Below, one piece after another: positions 43,961-53,193 of a stretch of DNA of 64,000 nucleotides. The notes beneath the pieces are model-generated. The model saw only the letters and a list, made by a program, of their open reading frames with translations, did not search any database and had not been told where the DNA came from. The DNA lies in contig NZ_VPFD01000004.1 in the NCBI RefSeq assembly GCF_008014745.1, positions 183,151-247,150 on the forward strand, read 5' to 3'. A program made the position numbers and the translations under genes. Every line of letters begins with the position of its first letter. Positions within the stretch are counted from its first letter, which is position 1. This DNA is from Massilia arenae (GTDB lineage: Bacteria; Pseudomonadota; Gammaproteobacteria; Burkholderiales; Burkholderiaceae_D).

Positions 43961-46651
43961 ATGTCACACATGCCGATCCCGCTGCAAGAAGTCCGCACCA
44001 CCTGTCCTTATTGCGGCGTCGGCTGCGGCGTGAAGGCCACGCCGCTGGGCGATGGCGGCGCGCTGATCGAGGGCGACGCCGATCATGTGGCCAGCCGCGG
44101 CCGCCTGTGCGTCAAGGGCTCGGCCCTGGGCGAGACGCTGGGCCTGGACGGGCGCCTGTTGTATCCATCCATGCGCCGCGACGGCGTCATGACGCGCGCC
44201 AGCTGGGACGAGGCGCTGGACACCGTCGCCGACGGCTTCAGGCGCATCATCGCCGAGCACGGACCGGATGCGGTGGCGCTGTACGTTTCGGGCCAGATCC
44301 TCACCGAGGATTACTACGTCGCCAACAAGTTCATGAAGGGCTACGTCGGCAGCGCCAATATCGACACCAACTCGCGCCTGTGCATGTCGTCCGCCGTGGC
44401 CGGCCACAAGCGCGCCTTCGGCGAAGACGTGGTGCCGGGCTGCTACGAGGATTTCGAACTGGCCGACGCGATCGTGCTGGTCGGCTCGAACGCCGCCTGG
44501 TGCCATCCGACGCTGTTCCAGCGCATCGTCAAGGCGAAGGAGGCGCGCCCCGAACTGCAGATCGTCGTGCTCGACCCGCGCCGGACAGCGACTTGCGAGC
44601 TGGCCGACCTGCACCTGCCGCTCAAGCCGGGCAGCGACGTGCGGCTGTTCAACGGCCTGCTGGCCTATCTGGCGCGAGAGGGCGCTGCCGACCGGGACTT
44701 CGTTGCGGCGCACACGCATGGGCTGGAGGCGGCGCTGGAAGTCGCCGGGGTGGATGGCGAGGTGGATGACGTGGCGCGCGACTGCGGCGTCGATCCGGAC
44801 CAGCTGCGCGCTTTCTATGAGCTGTTTGCGCGCACCGAAAAAGTGATGACGGCGTTCTCGATGGGCGTGAACCAGTCCTCGAGCGGCACCGACAAAGTCA
44901 ACAGCATCATCAACTGCCACCTGCTCACCGGCCGCATCGGCCGTCCCGGCATGGGCCCGTTCTCGCTGACCGGCCAGCCGAACGCGATGGGCGGACGCGA
45001 AGTGGGCGGCCTGGCAAATATGCTGGCGGCCCACCTCGACCTGGACAACGCCGGCCACCGCGACGCGGTGCGCAGCTTCTGGGGGGCGCCGCGCATCGCC
45101 GACAAGCCAGGGCTGAAGGCGGTCGACCTGTTCCGCGCGGTGGAGGCGGGCAAGGTCAAGGCTGTCTGGATCATGGCCACCAACCCCGTGGTCAGCATGC
45201 CGGACGCCGACCAGGTGCGGCGCGCACTGGCCGCCTGCGAACTGGTGGTGGTGTCGGACGTGGTGGCGAACACCGACGTCGGCGCGTATGCGCACGTGGC
45301 ATTGCCGGCGCTGGCCTGGGGCGAGAAGGATGGCACGGTGACCAATTCCGAGCGCTGCATCTCGCGCCAGCGCGCCTTTTTGCCGGCGCCGGGAGAGGCC
45401 CGCGCTGACTGGCAGGCGCTGTGCGAGGTGGCCAGGCGCATGGGCTTTGCCGGCTTCGATTACGACGGCGCGCACGCGATCTTCGACGAGCACGCGCGGC
45501 TGTCGACCTGGAAGAACGGAGAGGACGGCTATCGGCGCGCTTTCCGGCTCGATCCGCTGGTCGGCATTGACCGCGCGGCCTACGATGCGCTGGAGCCGAT
45601 CCAGTGGCCGCTGCGTTCGCCGACCGAGGGCACCGCACGCCTGTTCGGCGACGGCCGCTTTTCTCATCCCGATGGCAAGGCGCGCTTCATCGCGGTCACG
45701 CCGCGCGGGCCCGTGCACGCGCCGGGCGGCGAGTTCCCGTTGGTGCTCAACACGGGGCGCATGCGCGACCAATGGCACACTATGACGCGCACCGGCAAGT
45801 CGCCGCGCCTGGCCGGCCATGCGCCCGAACCTTTCGTCGACCTGCATCCGCACGACGCGCTGCTGGCTGGCGTGCGCGAGGGAGAGCTCGCCCGCGTGAG
45901 TTCGCAGTGGGGCGCGATGGTGGCGCGCGTGGCGCATGGCGGCGGCATCGCGCGCGGCGCGGTGTTCGTGCCGATCCACTGGAATGGGCAGACCGCCTCT
46001 GACGCGCGCGTCGGTGCGCTGGTCAATCCGGAGGTCGATCCGGTGTCGGGCGAGCCCGAGTTCAAGCACACGCCGGTGCGGGTGGAGCCGTTCGGCGTGG
46101 CCTGGCATGGCTTCATCCTGAGCCGCACGGAACTGAACCTGGAACGGGTGGCGCACTGGACCCGCGTGCGCGGCAGCGGCTTCCTGCGCTATGAGCTGGG
46201 CGGCCGCGAGCCGGTGTCGCCCGCGATGGCGCGCGCGCTGCTCGGTGCGGATGAAGACGCCGACTGGATCGAATACGAGGACAAGTCGGAAGGCATGCTG
46301 CGGGCGGCGCTCGTGGTCGATGGGCGCCTGGAAGCCTGCCTGTTCGCGTCACGCCGGCCCGACCTGCCGGCGCGCGCCTGGCTCGGTGGATTGTTCGCAC
46401 AACCCGAACTGAGCGCACGCGAACGCGCGACCTTGCTGGCCGGCCGCGCGCCGACGCTGGGGCCGGACCCCGGGCCGACCGTCTGCTCCTGCTTCGGCGT
46501 CGGCCGCAACACGATCTGCGCGGCGATCGAGAAACAGGACCTGAAGACGCCGGCCGAGGTGACCGCCTGCCTGCGGGCCGGCGGTAATTGTGGATCGTGC
46601 CTGCCCGAGATCAGGTCGCTGTTGCAGGAGGTGCGCTCAGCCGTGGTGTGA
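43961..46651 (+). CDS. nasA: Assimilatory nitrate reductase catalytic subunit
   Basis: An 896-residue cytoplasmic molybdopterin enzyme reducing nitrate to nitrite. The N-terminal [4Fe-4S] site has TTCPYCGVGCGVKA and GRLCVKG. Mo-bisMGD signatures include NSRLCMSSAVAGHKRAFGED and LTGRIGRPGMGPFSLTGQPN. The C-terminal 60 residues add a BFD-like [2Fe-2S] domain (CSCFGVGRNTICAAIEK, then CLRAGGNCGSCLPEI) that could receive electrons from the flavoprotein encoded just upstream. I chose the ATG at 43961, where homology begins. It ends the narK operon and is convergent with the next gene, only 5 bases away. Confidence 0.95.
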   Translation: MSHMPIPLQEVRTTCPYCGVGCGVKATPLGDGGALIEGDADHVASRGRLCVKGSALGETLGLDGRLLYPSMRRDGVMTRASWDEALDTVADGFRRIIAEHGPDAVALYVSGQILTEDYYVANKFMKGYVGSANIDTNSRLCMSSAVAGHKRAFGEDVVPGCYEDFELADAIVLVGSNAAWCHPTLFQRIVKAKEARPELQIVVLDPRRTATCELADLHLPLKPGSDVRLFNGLLAYLAREGAADRDFVAAHTHGLEAALEVAGVDGEVDDVARDCGVDPDQLRAFYELFARTEKVMTAFSMGVNQSSSGTDKVNSIINCHLLTGRIGRPGMGPFSLTGQPNAMGGREVGGLANMLAAHLDLDNAGHRDAVRSFWGAPRIADKPGLKAVDLFRAVEAGKVKAVWIMATNPVVSMPDADQVRRALAACELVVVSDVVANTDVGAYAHVALPALAWGEKDGTVTNSERCISRQRAFLPAPGEARADWQALCEVARRMGFAGFDYDGAHAIFDEHARLSTWKNGEDGYRRAFRLDPLVGIDRAAYDALEPIQWPLRSPTEGTARLFGDGRFSHPDGKARFIAVTPRGPVHAPGGEFPLVLNTGRMRDQWHTMTRTGKSPRLAGHAPEPFVDLHPHDALLAGVREGELARVSSQWGAMVARVAHGGGIARGAVFVPIHWNGQTASDARVGALVNPEVDPVSGEPEFKHTPVRVEPFGVAWHGFILSRTELNLERVAHWTRVRGSGFLRYELGGREPVSPAMARALLGADEDADWIEYEDKSEGMLRAALVVDGRLEACLFASRRPDLPARAWLGGLFAQPELSARERATLLAGRAPTLGPDPGPTVCSCFGVGRNTICAAIEKQDLKTPAEVTACLRAGGNCGSCLPEIRSLLQEVRSAVV

Positions 46652-46656
46652 CCGGA

Positions 46657-47601
46657 TCACGACGCCCCGTCACGGCACTCAGGATGCAAACCGCGCGAGC
46701 GCACCACCGGCGCCTCGGTGCCGAACAGCGGCAGCTCGATATACGGCCGCTCGGTGGCCGACACCGCCAGCACGTACGCCTGGCGCTCGAGCCGGTGCTG
46801 CAGGACGACCTGCGCCACGTAGGCCGGCGCCAGCACGCGCTGGGCCTTGCGCTTGCCCAGGTCGATATAGCCGAAGCGCATCGTGGCCGACTGCACGGCG
46901 TCGCCCGGCAGCCGATCCTTGGACTTGCCCAGCACGCTGGCCAGGCGCTCGGCCAACTGGCGCGCCGCCAGTTCGGCCTCGATGACGGGCGCGGTGTCGA
47001 GCACCTCGGCATCGGTGTGGCGGATGTTCAGCGCGAGCGCGTCGACCGTGCCGTCGCCGGCCAGGCGCAGCGCCACCGAGGCGGCGCCCAGCACCGGAAT
47101 CTCGCCCACCGCATGGCGCCAGGCGCCGGTGGCGCGCACCAGCAGCGTGTCCGACAGCTTCTGGTCGCGGTCGCTGCCGCGGGCCTTGGTCTGCCACAGG
47201 CGCTCGAAGGCGAGGCTGCCGCGTTCACCGACCCAGGCGGCGATGTCGATGCGCTGCGCGGCTTGCTCCAGCTGGCGCACCAGCACCGGCGTTTCTTCCA
47301 GCCGCGGCCAGGGCGCCTGGAACGGCGCCAGGCCGGACACGTACCGCAGCGCACCCGAGGCGTGGTAGACCACGGCGCGCGCGCCATCGGGCAGGTGCAC
47401 CACGCTGCGTTCGCCGCGGTCGGCCAGATTGGCGCGGTCGTGGCGACAGATGTCGGCTTCGTGCAGCGCGGTCAGGAAACGGTTCATATTGGCGCGCGCA
47501 TCGTCGCGGGTGAGCGGGGTGAGCGCGATCACATCGGCGCGGCCCGGCACCGCATGCGCGCCGGTCTTCATCAGGGTATCGATCAGGGTTTGCTGGTTCA
47601 T
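46657..47601 (-). CDS. Unknown 314-residue protein paired with the DUF6345-like gene
   Basis: No signal peptide or membrane segment. Not recognised as a whole. The middle is mixed alpha/beta and charged; the C-terminal third contains KRKAQRVLAPAYVAQVVLQH followed by ERQAYVLAVSATERPY. That resembles PepSY/FTP-type propeptide strands (Pro-Ala-Tyr, then a Tyr-x-x-x-Val turn), only loosely. It begins 3 bases after the stop of the DUF6345-like gene, so the two are surely cotranscribed. It could be an inhibitor, chaperone or substrate of that protein; this is inference. Confidence 0.6.
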   Translation of the reverse strand: MNQQTLIDTLMKTGAHAVPGRADVIALTPLTRDDARANMNRFLTALHEADICRHDRANLADRGERSVVHLPDGARAVVYHASGALRYVSGLAPFQAPWPRLEETPVLVRQLEQAAQRIDIAAWVGERGSLAFERLWQTKARGSDRDQKLSDTLLVRATGAWRHAVGEIPVLGAASVALRLAGDGTVDALALNIRHTDAEVLDTAPVIEAELAARQLAERLASVLGKSKDRLPGDAVQSATMRFGYIDLGKRKAQRVLAPAYVAQVVLQHRLERQAYVLAVSATERPYIELPLFGTEAPVVRSRGLHPECRDGAS

Positions 47602-47604
47602 GGT

Positions 47605-48354
47605 TCAGCCCTCCGTCCACTTCCACAAGAGACATGCCTGCTGTGCCGGCGCCAGGTCGGGACTCACGCTGCCGTGGCCCCACAGGTGGTCGCGATTCAG
47701 GGCGGACAGATCCCAACGGATGGCGCCGCCATTCCAGGTGGCGGCGTCGCCCACGCAGACGGTGACCGGGTGGTTGTCGACCCACCAGTCGGAGACGCCA
47801 TCGTGCCATGCGCTGGAGACGGTGTCGCCGTCGACCAGGTTGTCGGCCACGTCCTCGCCGCATTCGTCGGTGGTGATGCCGTCGTACATATCGCCCCAGG
47901 CGCCGCAATAGATGTGCAGGCGCGCGAAGATGTTCCACAGGCCGGTGACGGCGGCCAGGTTGACCGTGTGGCAGGAATAGGCCATTACCCATTCGCTGTT
48001 CCAGTCCTCGCCCAGCTGCCACTGGTCGGACCAGGTACGCCATTCGCTGTGCGCGGTGTCGTACAGCATGCGCGCCCGGCCATCGGCCTCGGAATTGCCG
48101 TGCGTTTCGATCCAGAACAGGTCGACATCGTCGACCCAATTGCGGTCGCTGCCGCCCTGGTCGACGTCGCGGATGTCGGTTTCCCAGACGTCGGTATTGG
48201 CCCAGTAGAAGGCGCGTGTGTGGCCGGCCGAGCGTAGCTTGCTGTCGAAACCATTGCTTCTGTTAAAGGTGTACGTCAGGTCTCCCGCCGTGCTCACGCC
48301 GGCGGCGCGTGCATGGTTGAAATACCGGATTGCTTCGACTCCGAACCTCGCCAT
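47605..48354 (-). CDS. DUF6345-like protein with caspase-fold His/Cys pattern
   Basis: A 249-residue cytoplasmic protein rich in Trp, Asp and Gly. It has a hydrophobic strand ending in His-Gly (DDVDLFWIETHGN, about residue 82) and a second strand ending in Cys (EWVMAYSCHTVN, about 129). Those two features at that spacing are the catalytic dyad layout of clan CD peptidases (caspase, gingipain, clostripain). It resembles DUF6345 from memory; no function is established. AAGGAG lies 6 bases upstream of the ATG. It is the first gene of a two-gene operon. Confidence 0.65.
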   Translation of the reverse strand: MARFGVEAIRYFNHARAAGVSTAGDLTYTFNRSNGFDSKLRSAGHTRAFYWANTDVWETDIRDVDQGGSDRNWVDDVDLFWIETHGNSEADGRARMLYDTAHSEWRTWSDQWQLGEDWNSEWVMAYSCHTVNLAAVTGLWNIFARLHIYCGAWGDMYDGITTDECGEDVADNLVDGDTVSSAWHDGVSDWWVDNHPVTVCVGDAATWNGGAIRWDLSALNRDHLWGHGSVSPDLAPAQQACLLWKWTEG

Positions 48355-48589
48355 GAGATTCTCCTTTCGTATCGGAAAGCCATGCGCCGCACCCTGGTGG
48401 GCACGGCGGAGTAGCTCGGGATACAGTAATCGGAGCAGGCGCGGCGGCTCTGCCGAAGATCAGGCTTCGCGAGTGTTGCGTATCCGGGTGGATAGAAGCG
48501 CCGTAGCGGCTTGCGTGGCGTCGTGTCGCGGGATGGGAGGGAGGGTGCGCCTGCCGGCATGGCGCCGGCAGGCGGTGGCGCTGAGGTTC

Positions 48590-49288
48590 TTAGCGCAGGG
48601 TGCGGGCGAAGAACTCGTCGGTGCGGCTGTTGGCCAGCGTCGCATCGTCGTGGTCGTAGTGGCTGCCGCCCGGACGTGCGAAGGCATGGTCGCGGCCCGG
48701 ATAGACGTGGACCTCGGCATCGGCCTTGCCCTCCAGCGCGGCTTTGATCTGCTCTTGCGCTTCGGGGCCGATGTACTCGTCGGCGCCGGCCAGGTGGTAG
48801 AGCAGGGGAGCGCCGATGTGCTTGGCTTCGTGCAAATACTGTTCGGTGCCGCCCCCGTAATAGACGGCGAAGGCGTCGCCATCGGTGCGGGCCGCAGCCA
48901 GGTAGGTCATCAGGCCGCCCAGGCAATAGCCGGTGACGCCGACCTTGCCGGTGCTGCCTTCCATCGTGCGCGCGGCGCTGATGGTGGCGGCGATGTCCTG
49001 CACGCCGTGGTCGAAGTCATAGGCCTGGTACATTGAGAAGGCCTTGGCGACGTCGGCTTCGCTCGCCTCCGACAGCTGGATGCCTGGGTCGGTGCGCCAG
49101 AACAGGTCTGGGGCGACGGCGATATAGCCCTTGGCGGCATAGTTGTCCGCGATGCTGCGGATGCCGCCGTTCACGCCGAAGATTTCCTGAAGCACGACGA
49201 TGACCGGGTAGGTGCCCACGACATTGGGGCGCGCGACGTAGCAGTCGAAGCTGCGGTCGGCGGTGGTGACGGTGAGGGTTTCAGCCAT
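48590..49288 (-). CDS. Dienelactone hydrolase family protein
   Basis: A 232-residue alpha/beta hydrolase. The triad of dienelactone hydrolases is visible: Cys in VGVTGYCLGGLMTYLA near 118, Asp in HLAGADEYIGPEAQ near 167 and His in YPGRDHAFARPGG near 200. The early EIFGVNGGIRSIADNYAAKG loop is also typical. It may hydrolyse lactones in aromatic breakdown, although no catechol genes are nearby. Monocistronic, with AAGGAAAA before the ATG. Confidence 0.88.
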   Translation of the reverse strand: MAETLTVTTADRSFDCYVARPNVVGTYPVIVVLQEIFGVNGGIRSIADNYAAKGYIAVAPDLFWRTDPGIQLSEASEADVAKAFSMYQAYDFDHGVQDIAATISAARTMEGSTGKVGVTGYCLGGLMTYLAAARTDGDAFAVYYGGGTEQYLHEAKHIGAPLLYHLAGADEYIGPEAQEQIKAALEGKADAEVHVYPGRDHAFARPGGSHYDHDDATLANSRTDEFFARTLR

Positions 49289-49437
49289 GATTTTCCTTTT
49301 GATTGGAGGTTGGGGCGTCAGCCGGTGACGGCAATGAGCGGCCTGCGACGCATATCATAAAACGGATGGCGGAATTGGAACAAACCGGTAGGTGCTGGCC
49401 GGGACATCGCGAGCCGACGCCCGGCGACATGCACGCA

Positions 49438-49479
49438 GAAAAAAAGCCAGACCGGCTCACCGTATCTGGCTTTTTCTGC
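49438..49479. terminator. Bidirectional terminator with A/T-flanked stem
   Basis: GCCAGA/TCTGGC stem (loop of 13) is flanked by A7 on one side and T5 on the other, so it works in either direction. It ends the OmpA-lipoprotein transcript from the right. Confidence 0.75.
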
Positions 49480-49535
49480 CCTGTGGATGGGCGAGAATTC
49501 TCAACCCATACGCATGAAGTTCCGTGTTCTGGACA

Positions 49536-50369
49536 TCATCGCTCGGGCTGCTTGGATTGTCCGTTCCCGTCGCTCGACTGCGTGGAGGAGATTTGCGACG
49601 AACCCCGCATTTGCGTGCCCACGTCGCCAGTGATGACCTCCGCACGCCGGTTTTCCAAACGCCCGACCCTGTTGGCGTTGCTGGACGCGGGATTCTCTTC
49701 GCCGAGAGACCGGATGGCGATGCGGCCGGAGGCAATTCCACGCTGAAGCAGGGCAGCACGTACCGCTTCCGCCCGTTTCAGGGCCAGGGCCTGGTTGTAA
49801 CGGGGACCGCCGACATTGTCCGTATACCCTTCAATCACGACCTCGCGCTCGGGATTGCTTTTCAATGTGGCGGCCAACTCGTCAAGCGCGCGCTTGGCGC
49901 TGGCCGGGACTTTCGCGGTTCCGGGGGCGAAACCCACCAGGTCTTTTTGCGCCAGTTCCGCGATTGCGCTCGGTTTGCCACGTCGTTGGACAACCGCAAC
50001 CGACATTGTCTGGTTCAGTTCCGCTGCCGCAACCTTCACTGTCTCTTCCGCAGCACGCTCGTTGGCAAATTCCTGCGCCGTGGCTGCGCGCTGCTGTGCC
50101 AGATAGGCGAGATGCGTGGTGGTCGTCAGGTCGTGCTTGTCATTCCACGCCGTTTTTGCTTCTTGCAGCGAAGCAGTTGCGCGTTCCAGTTCGCTGGGAG
50201 CGTATTTGACCACGTGGGGATCGGCTGACGCGTGGTCGACAGCCTGCCCGGCATTGTCGATTGCCGCCCGTGCGGCAGCCACCTCGGACGCCGGCGGGGA
50301 TGTCGCGCATCCCGTTGCGAAGATACCGGCCACAAGCGCGCCGGTGGCTGATCGGAGGATGTTGTTCAT
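49536..50369 (-). CDS. OmpA-domain lipoprotein with DUF4398
   Basis: A 277-residue outer-membrane lipoprotein. The lipobox is GIFATGC at residues 15-21. Residues 30-125 form the helical DUF4398 domain (YAPSELERATASLQEAKTAW). The OmpA peptidoglycan-binding domain (about 145-250) is marked by VVIEGYTDNVGGPRYNQALA, then LKRAEAVRAALLQRGIASGR and NRRAEVI. A Ser/Gln-rich tail follows. It is 12 bases downstream of a second DUF4398-type lipoprotein gene. It likely tethers the outer membrane to the wall. Confidence 0.9.
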   Translation of the reverse strand: MNNILRSATGALVAGIFATGCATSPPASEVAAARAAIDNAGQAVDHASADPHVVKYAPSELERATASLQEAKTAWNDKHDLTTTTHLAYLAQQRAATAQEFANERAAEETVKVAAAELNQTMSVAVVQRRGKPSAIAELAQKDLVGFAPGTAKVPASAKRALDELAATLKSNPEREVVIEGYTDNVGGPRYNQALALKRAEAVRAALLQRGIASGRIAIRSLGEENPASSNANRVGRLENRRAEVITGDVGTQMRGSSQISSTQSSDGNGQSKQPER

Positions 50370-50381
50370 CTCTCACCTCTA

Positions 50382-50762
50382 CTAATTCTGGTTTGCGCGG
50401 TTGATTGCCTCGCGCAAGGTCTGGTTAGTCTTGGTCAGTTCGGCAGCCGCGATCCTGGCCTCGGTCGACTCGCTCTTGGCGCGCGCCAGATTGGCGTCGA
50501 CCTGCGCTTGCTGGGCCAGACGCATCGCGTCGTGCTTGTGGTGGCCGTTGGCAGCAGCGTTGGCTCGCGTCAGCTTATCGGTCGCGACACCGAACTCCGC
50601 GGGAGCGTTTTCTTCCGCACCCGCCATCTGCGCTTGATCGACCGCCTCCCGGCTGGTGGCAAGCTGATGGTTCAGCTCTGAACTGGAACACGCGGACAGG
50701 GCAAGAAGAGAGCATCTCGCCAAGACGCGCGAGGGATGATGAAGAAATTTAGCGAGGATCAT
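50382..50762 (-). CDS. DUF4398-type lipoprotein
   Basis: A 126-residue lipoprotein with lipobox LALSAC near residue 25 and then an almost wholly helical, Ala/Gln-rich body (FGVATDKLTRANAAANGHHK) that repeats the N-terminal part of the OmpA-type protein downstream. It is probably a periplasmic coiled coil that pairs with that protein. First gene of a two-gene operon. Confidence 0.82.
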   Translation of the reverse strand: MILAKFLHHPSRVLARCSLLALSACSSSELNHQLATSREAVDQAQMAGAEENAPAEFGVATDKLTRANAAANGHHKHDAMRLAQQAQVDANLARAKSESTEARIAAAELTKTNQTLREAINRANQN

Positions 50763-50971
50763 GGGGCGCCTCCCGAGAAATCTTGGTTTGAGAATTTCAT
50801 CCTAAGGGAGAGATATTCATCGTTCAATCAGACCAAAGGACAATCGTCCAGAGTTCTCGGGCTTGAGCTTGCCGTGCTTAGCCAAGGGGCCACAGCGGCG
50901 GGGAATGCCATTTGAAGTGGAATACAAAATACAAAATTCATTTACTTGGCGAACAGTTATCGCCTACCTTA

Positions 50972-50990
50972 TTGAATGAGAATCATTATC
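50972..50990. promoter_or_regulatory. Fur box at the siderophore receptor start
   Basis: Matches 15 of 19 positions of the GATAATGATAATCATTATC consensus, with the last ten exact. A -35-like TTGGCG at 50946 and -10-like TTATTG at 50969 place the predicted start of transcription within the box. Iron repression of the receptor gene is expected. Confidence 0.8.
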
Positions 50991-50999
50991 ATTCAATTT

Positions 51000-53078
51000 A
51001 TGCCACCAAAACTGCTTGTTCCTTTCTTCGCTCTTGCCGCCCCCGCCATGATCGCCATTGCGCAAACCGCCAGCCCGGCGGTGGTCGAAATCAAGGGTTC
51101 CCTGAATGTCATCAATGAATCGAGCCAGGCTTCCACGGCCACCCGCACCGACCAGTCGCTGATGGCCGTGGCGCAGTCGGTCCAGGTGATTGGTCCGACC
51201 CTGCTGGAAAACCTGCAGGTGCGCACGCTCGACGATGCCTTGTCGCTGGTCAGCGGGATTGCCCAGGCGCCTACCCGTGCAGGGACGCAGGATGCCTTCG
51301 TGCGCCGCGGGTTTACCGGTGAATCGGCGGGGAGCGTACTGCGCGACGGCGTGCGCTCGGTCCAGGCGCGCAATTTCAGCGCCACTACCGAGCGTGTGGA
51401 AGTCCTCAAGGGACCTGCCTCGACGCTCTACGGCATCCAGGAGCCGGGTGGCGTGATCAATGTAGTGAGCAAGGCGCCGCTGGCGCGTGCGCGCACCGAT
51501 CTGCAGGTCGATACGGAGGAGGCCGGCGGCTACGGCGCCCAGTTCGATCACACCGGCCCGATCGGCGCCAGCGGCTGGTCGTACCGGCTCATCGCCTCGA
51601 CCGAAGACCGCGACGACTGGCGCAATTTCGGCGCCACGCGGCGCGACCTGGTGGCGCCGTCGCTTGCCTGGCGCAGCGGCGGCACTGAATTCATCGTCAG
51701 CTACGAACACACGGATTACGACGTGCCGTTCGACGACGGCGCCATTTTTGGGGCCAATGGCAGGCCGATCGACATCCCGCGCGAACGTCGGCTCAGCGAG
51801 CCGTTTTCTCACGTGGAGGGCAAATCCGACTTCGTCAACACGCGGCTGCAGCATGCGATCAACGGCCAATGGACGGCGCGCGTCAACTACGCCTTCAACC
51901 AGCATCGCTACAGCGACTGGCGCGTGCGCGCCAACCGCTACGACGAAGCGACCGGCTTGCTGCGGCGCCGTGTCGACGGCCGCCAGGGCGTCGACGACAA
52001 CAGCCACTACCTGGTCGCCGACCTCGTGGGCAGGTTCCGTACCGGCGCGGTCGGCCACGAAGTGCTGGTGGGCGTGGACCACGAGCGCACGCTGGGCCGC
52101 ACCATGGGCGAGCTGTTGCGCGTGACGCACGATGGATTCGATACCGTCAACCCGGTCTATGGCCAGATACCGGTGCCGACCGAGATCGACGACGAGACCC
52201 GCAACGCACGCTCGCTGCTCGCCACCACCTCGGTGTTCGTCCAGGACAGCATGGCGCTCGGCGAGCGCTGGATTGTCGCGGCCTCGGCACGGTTCCAGCG
52301 CTACCGCCAGGAGGAGGGTGCCGGCCTGGAGTTTGTGGAGACGCAGAATATCTCCGGGTCGAAAGTGCTGCCGCGCCTTGGCGCGCTCTACAAGCTCGAC
52401 CCGCAGCTGTCGCTGTACGCCAACTACGCCACGTCCTTCGTGCCGAACCTGGCCAGCAGCCCGACCGAGGGCGCGTTCGACCCGACCGAGGGGCGTTCGC
52501 TGGAACTCGGCAGCAAGTTCAAGATCGGCGAGCGGGTGTCGGGCACGGTGGCGCTGTTTGACATCGAGAAGAAGAATATCGTCGTCAATCTGGACGACGA
52601 TACTGCGCAGGCCATTGGCAAGGCACGCTCGCGCGGTGCTGAACTGGACCTGGTTGGGCAGCTGGGTGATCGGCTCAGTGTCATCGGGACCTATGCCTAT
52701 ACCGCGACGGAAGTGCTGGACGATGCGAGTGGATTGAAGGGGAACCGGCTGCCGAATGCGCCGCGTCATGCGGCGTCGGTTGCCGCGCACTATGCACCGG
52801 GCTGGCGCACTGGTGGTCTTTCCTGGCATGTCAATGCGGCGGTGCGCTACGCGGGCGAGCGTCAGGGCGATTCGGCCAACTCGGTGACCTTGCCGTCTTA
52901 TACCGTGGCTGACCTGGGTCTTGGGACCGCATTCAAATGGAATGGGACCTCGCTCAAGCTGGATCTGCTGTTGCGCAATGCCTTCGATCGCGCGTATTAC
53001 ACGTCCGCGGACGGCGCCATGCGCGTGCTGGTGGGAACCCCGCGTCAGCTCGGCGTTCGTTTGCGTAGTACGTTTTGA
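51000..53078 (+). CDS. TonB-dependent siderophore receptor
   Basis: A 692-residue outer-membrane receptor. Signal peptide MPPKLLVPFFALAAPAMIAI, then a plug domain (about 45-160) with QSLMAVAQSVQVIGPTLLEN, VRRGFTGESAGSVLRDGVRS and VEVLKGPASTLYGIQEPGGV, and a 22-strand barrel ending in an aromatic C-terminal Phe (GVRLRSTF). That is the FhuA/FpvA-like ferric-siderophore type. The ATG at 51000 is preferred to the in-frame ATG at 50976, which lies inside the Fur box; neither has a clear ribosome-binding site. Confidence 0.9.
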   Translation: MPPKLLVPFFALAAPAMIAIAQTASPAVVEIKGSLNVINESSQASTATRTDQSLMAVAQSVQVIGPTLLENLQVRTLDDALSLVSGIAQAPTRAGTQDAFVRRGFTGESAGSVLRDGVRSVQARNFSATTERVEVLKGPASTLYGIQEPGGVINVVSKAPLARARTDLQVDTEEAGGYGAQFDHTGPIGASGWSYRLIASTEDRDDWRNFGATRRDLVAPSLAWRSGGTEFIVSYEHTDYDVPFDDGAIFGANGRPIDIPRERRLSEPFSHVEGKSDFVNTRLQHAINGQWTARVNYAFNQHRYSDWRVRANRYDEATGLLRRRVDGRQGVDDNSHYLVADLVGRFRTGAVGHEVLVGVDHERTLGRTMGELLRVTHDGFDTVNPVYGQIPVPTEIDDETRNARSLLATTSVFVQDSMALGERWIVAASARFQRYRQEEGAGLEFVETQNISGSKVLPRLGALYKLDPQLSLYANYATSFVPNLASSPTEGAFDPTEGRSLELGSKFKIGERVSGTVALFDIEKKNIVVNLDDDTAQAIGKARSRGAELDLVGQLGDRLSVIGTYAYTATEVLDDASGLKGNRLPNAPRHAASVAAHYAPGWRTGGLSWHVNAAVRYAGERQGDSANSVTLPSYTVADLGLGTAFKWNGTSLKLDLLLRNAFDRAYYTSADGAMRVLVGTPRQLGVRLRSTF

Positions 53079-53193
53079 GTGGAAGAGGTAGGTGAAATGG
53101 AGACGTGCTGAGGGCAGATGGGGCTGCGCTCGGCAAGAAACTGCCGGGTCGGGCATCATGGCGCATTATTCACTCACATAGAAGGAATTCTGC

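Noticed and set aside
50976..50999. ATG at 50976 as the start of the siderophore receptor
   Set aside because: It lies within the Fur box and adds an odd MRIIIIQF stretch; the ATG at 51000 gives a standard signal peptide. Not fully excluded.
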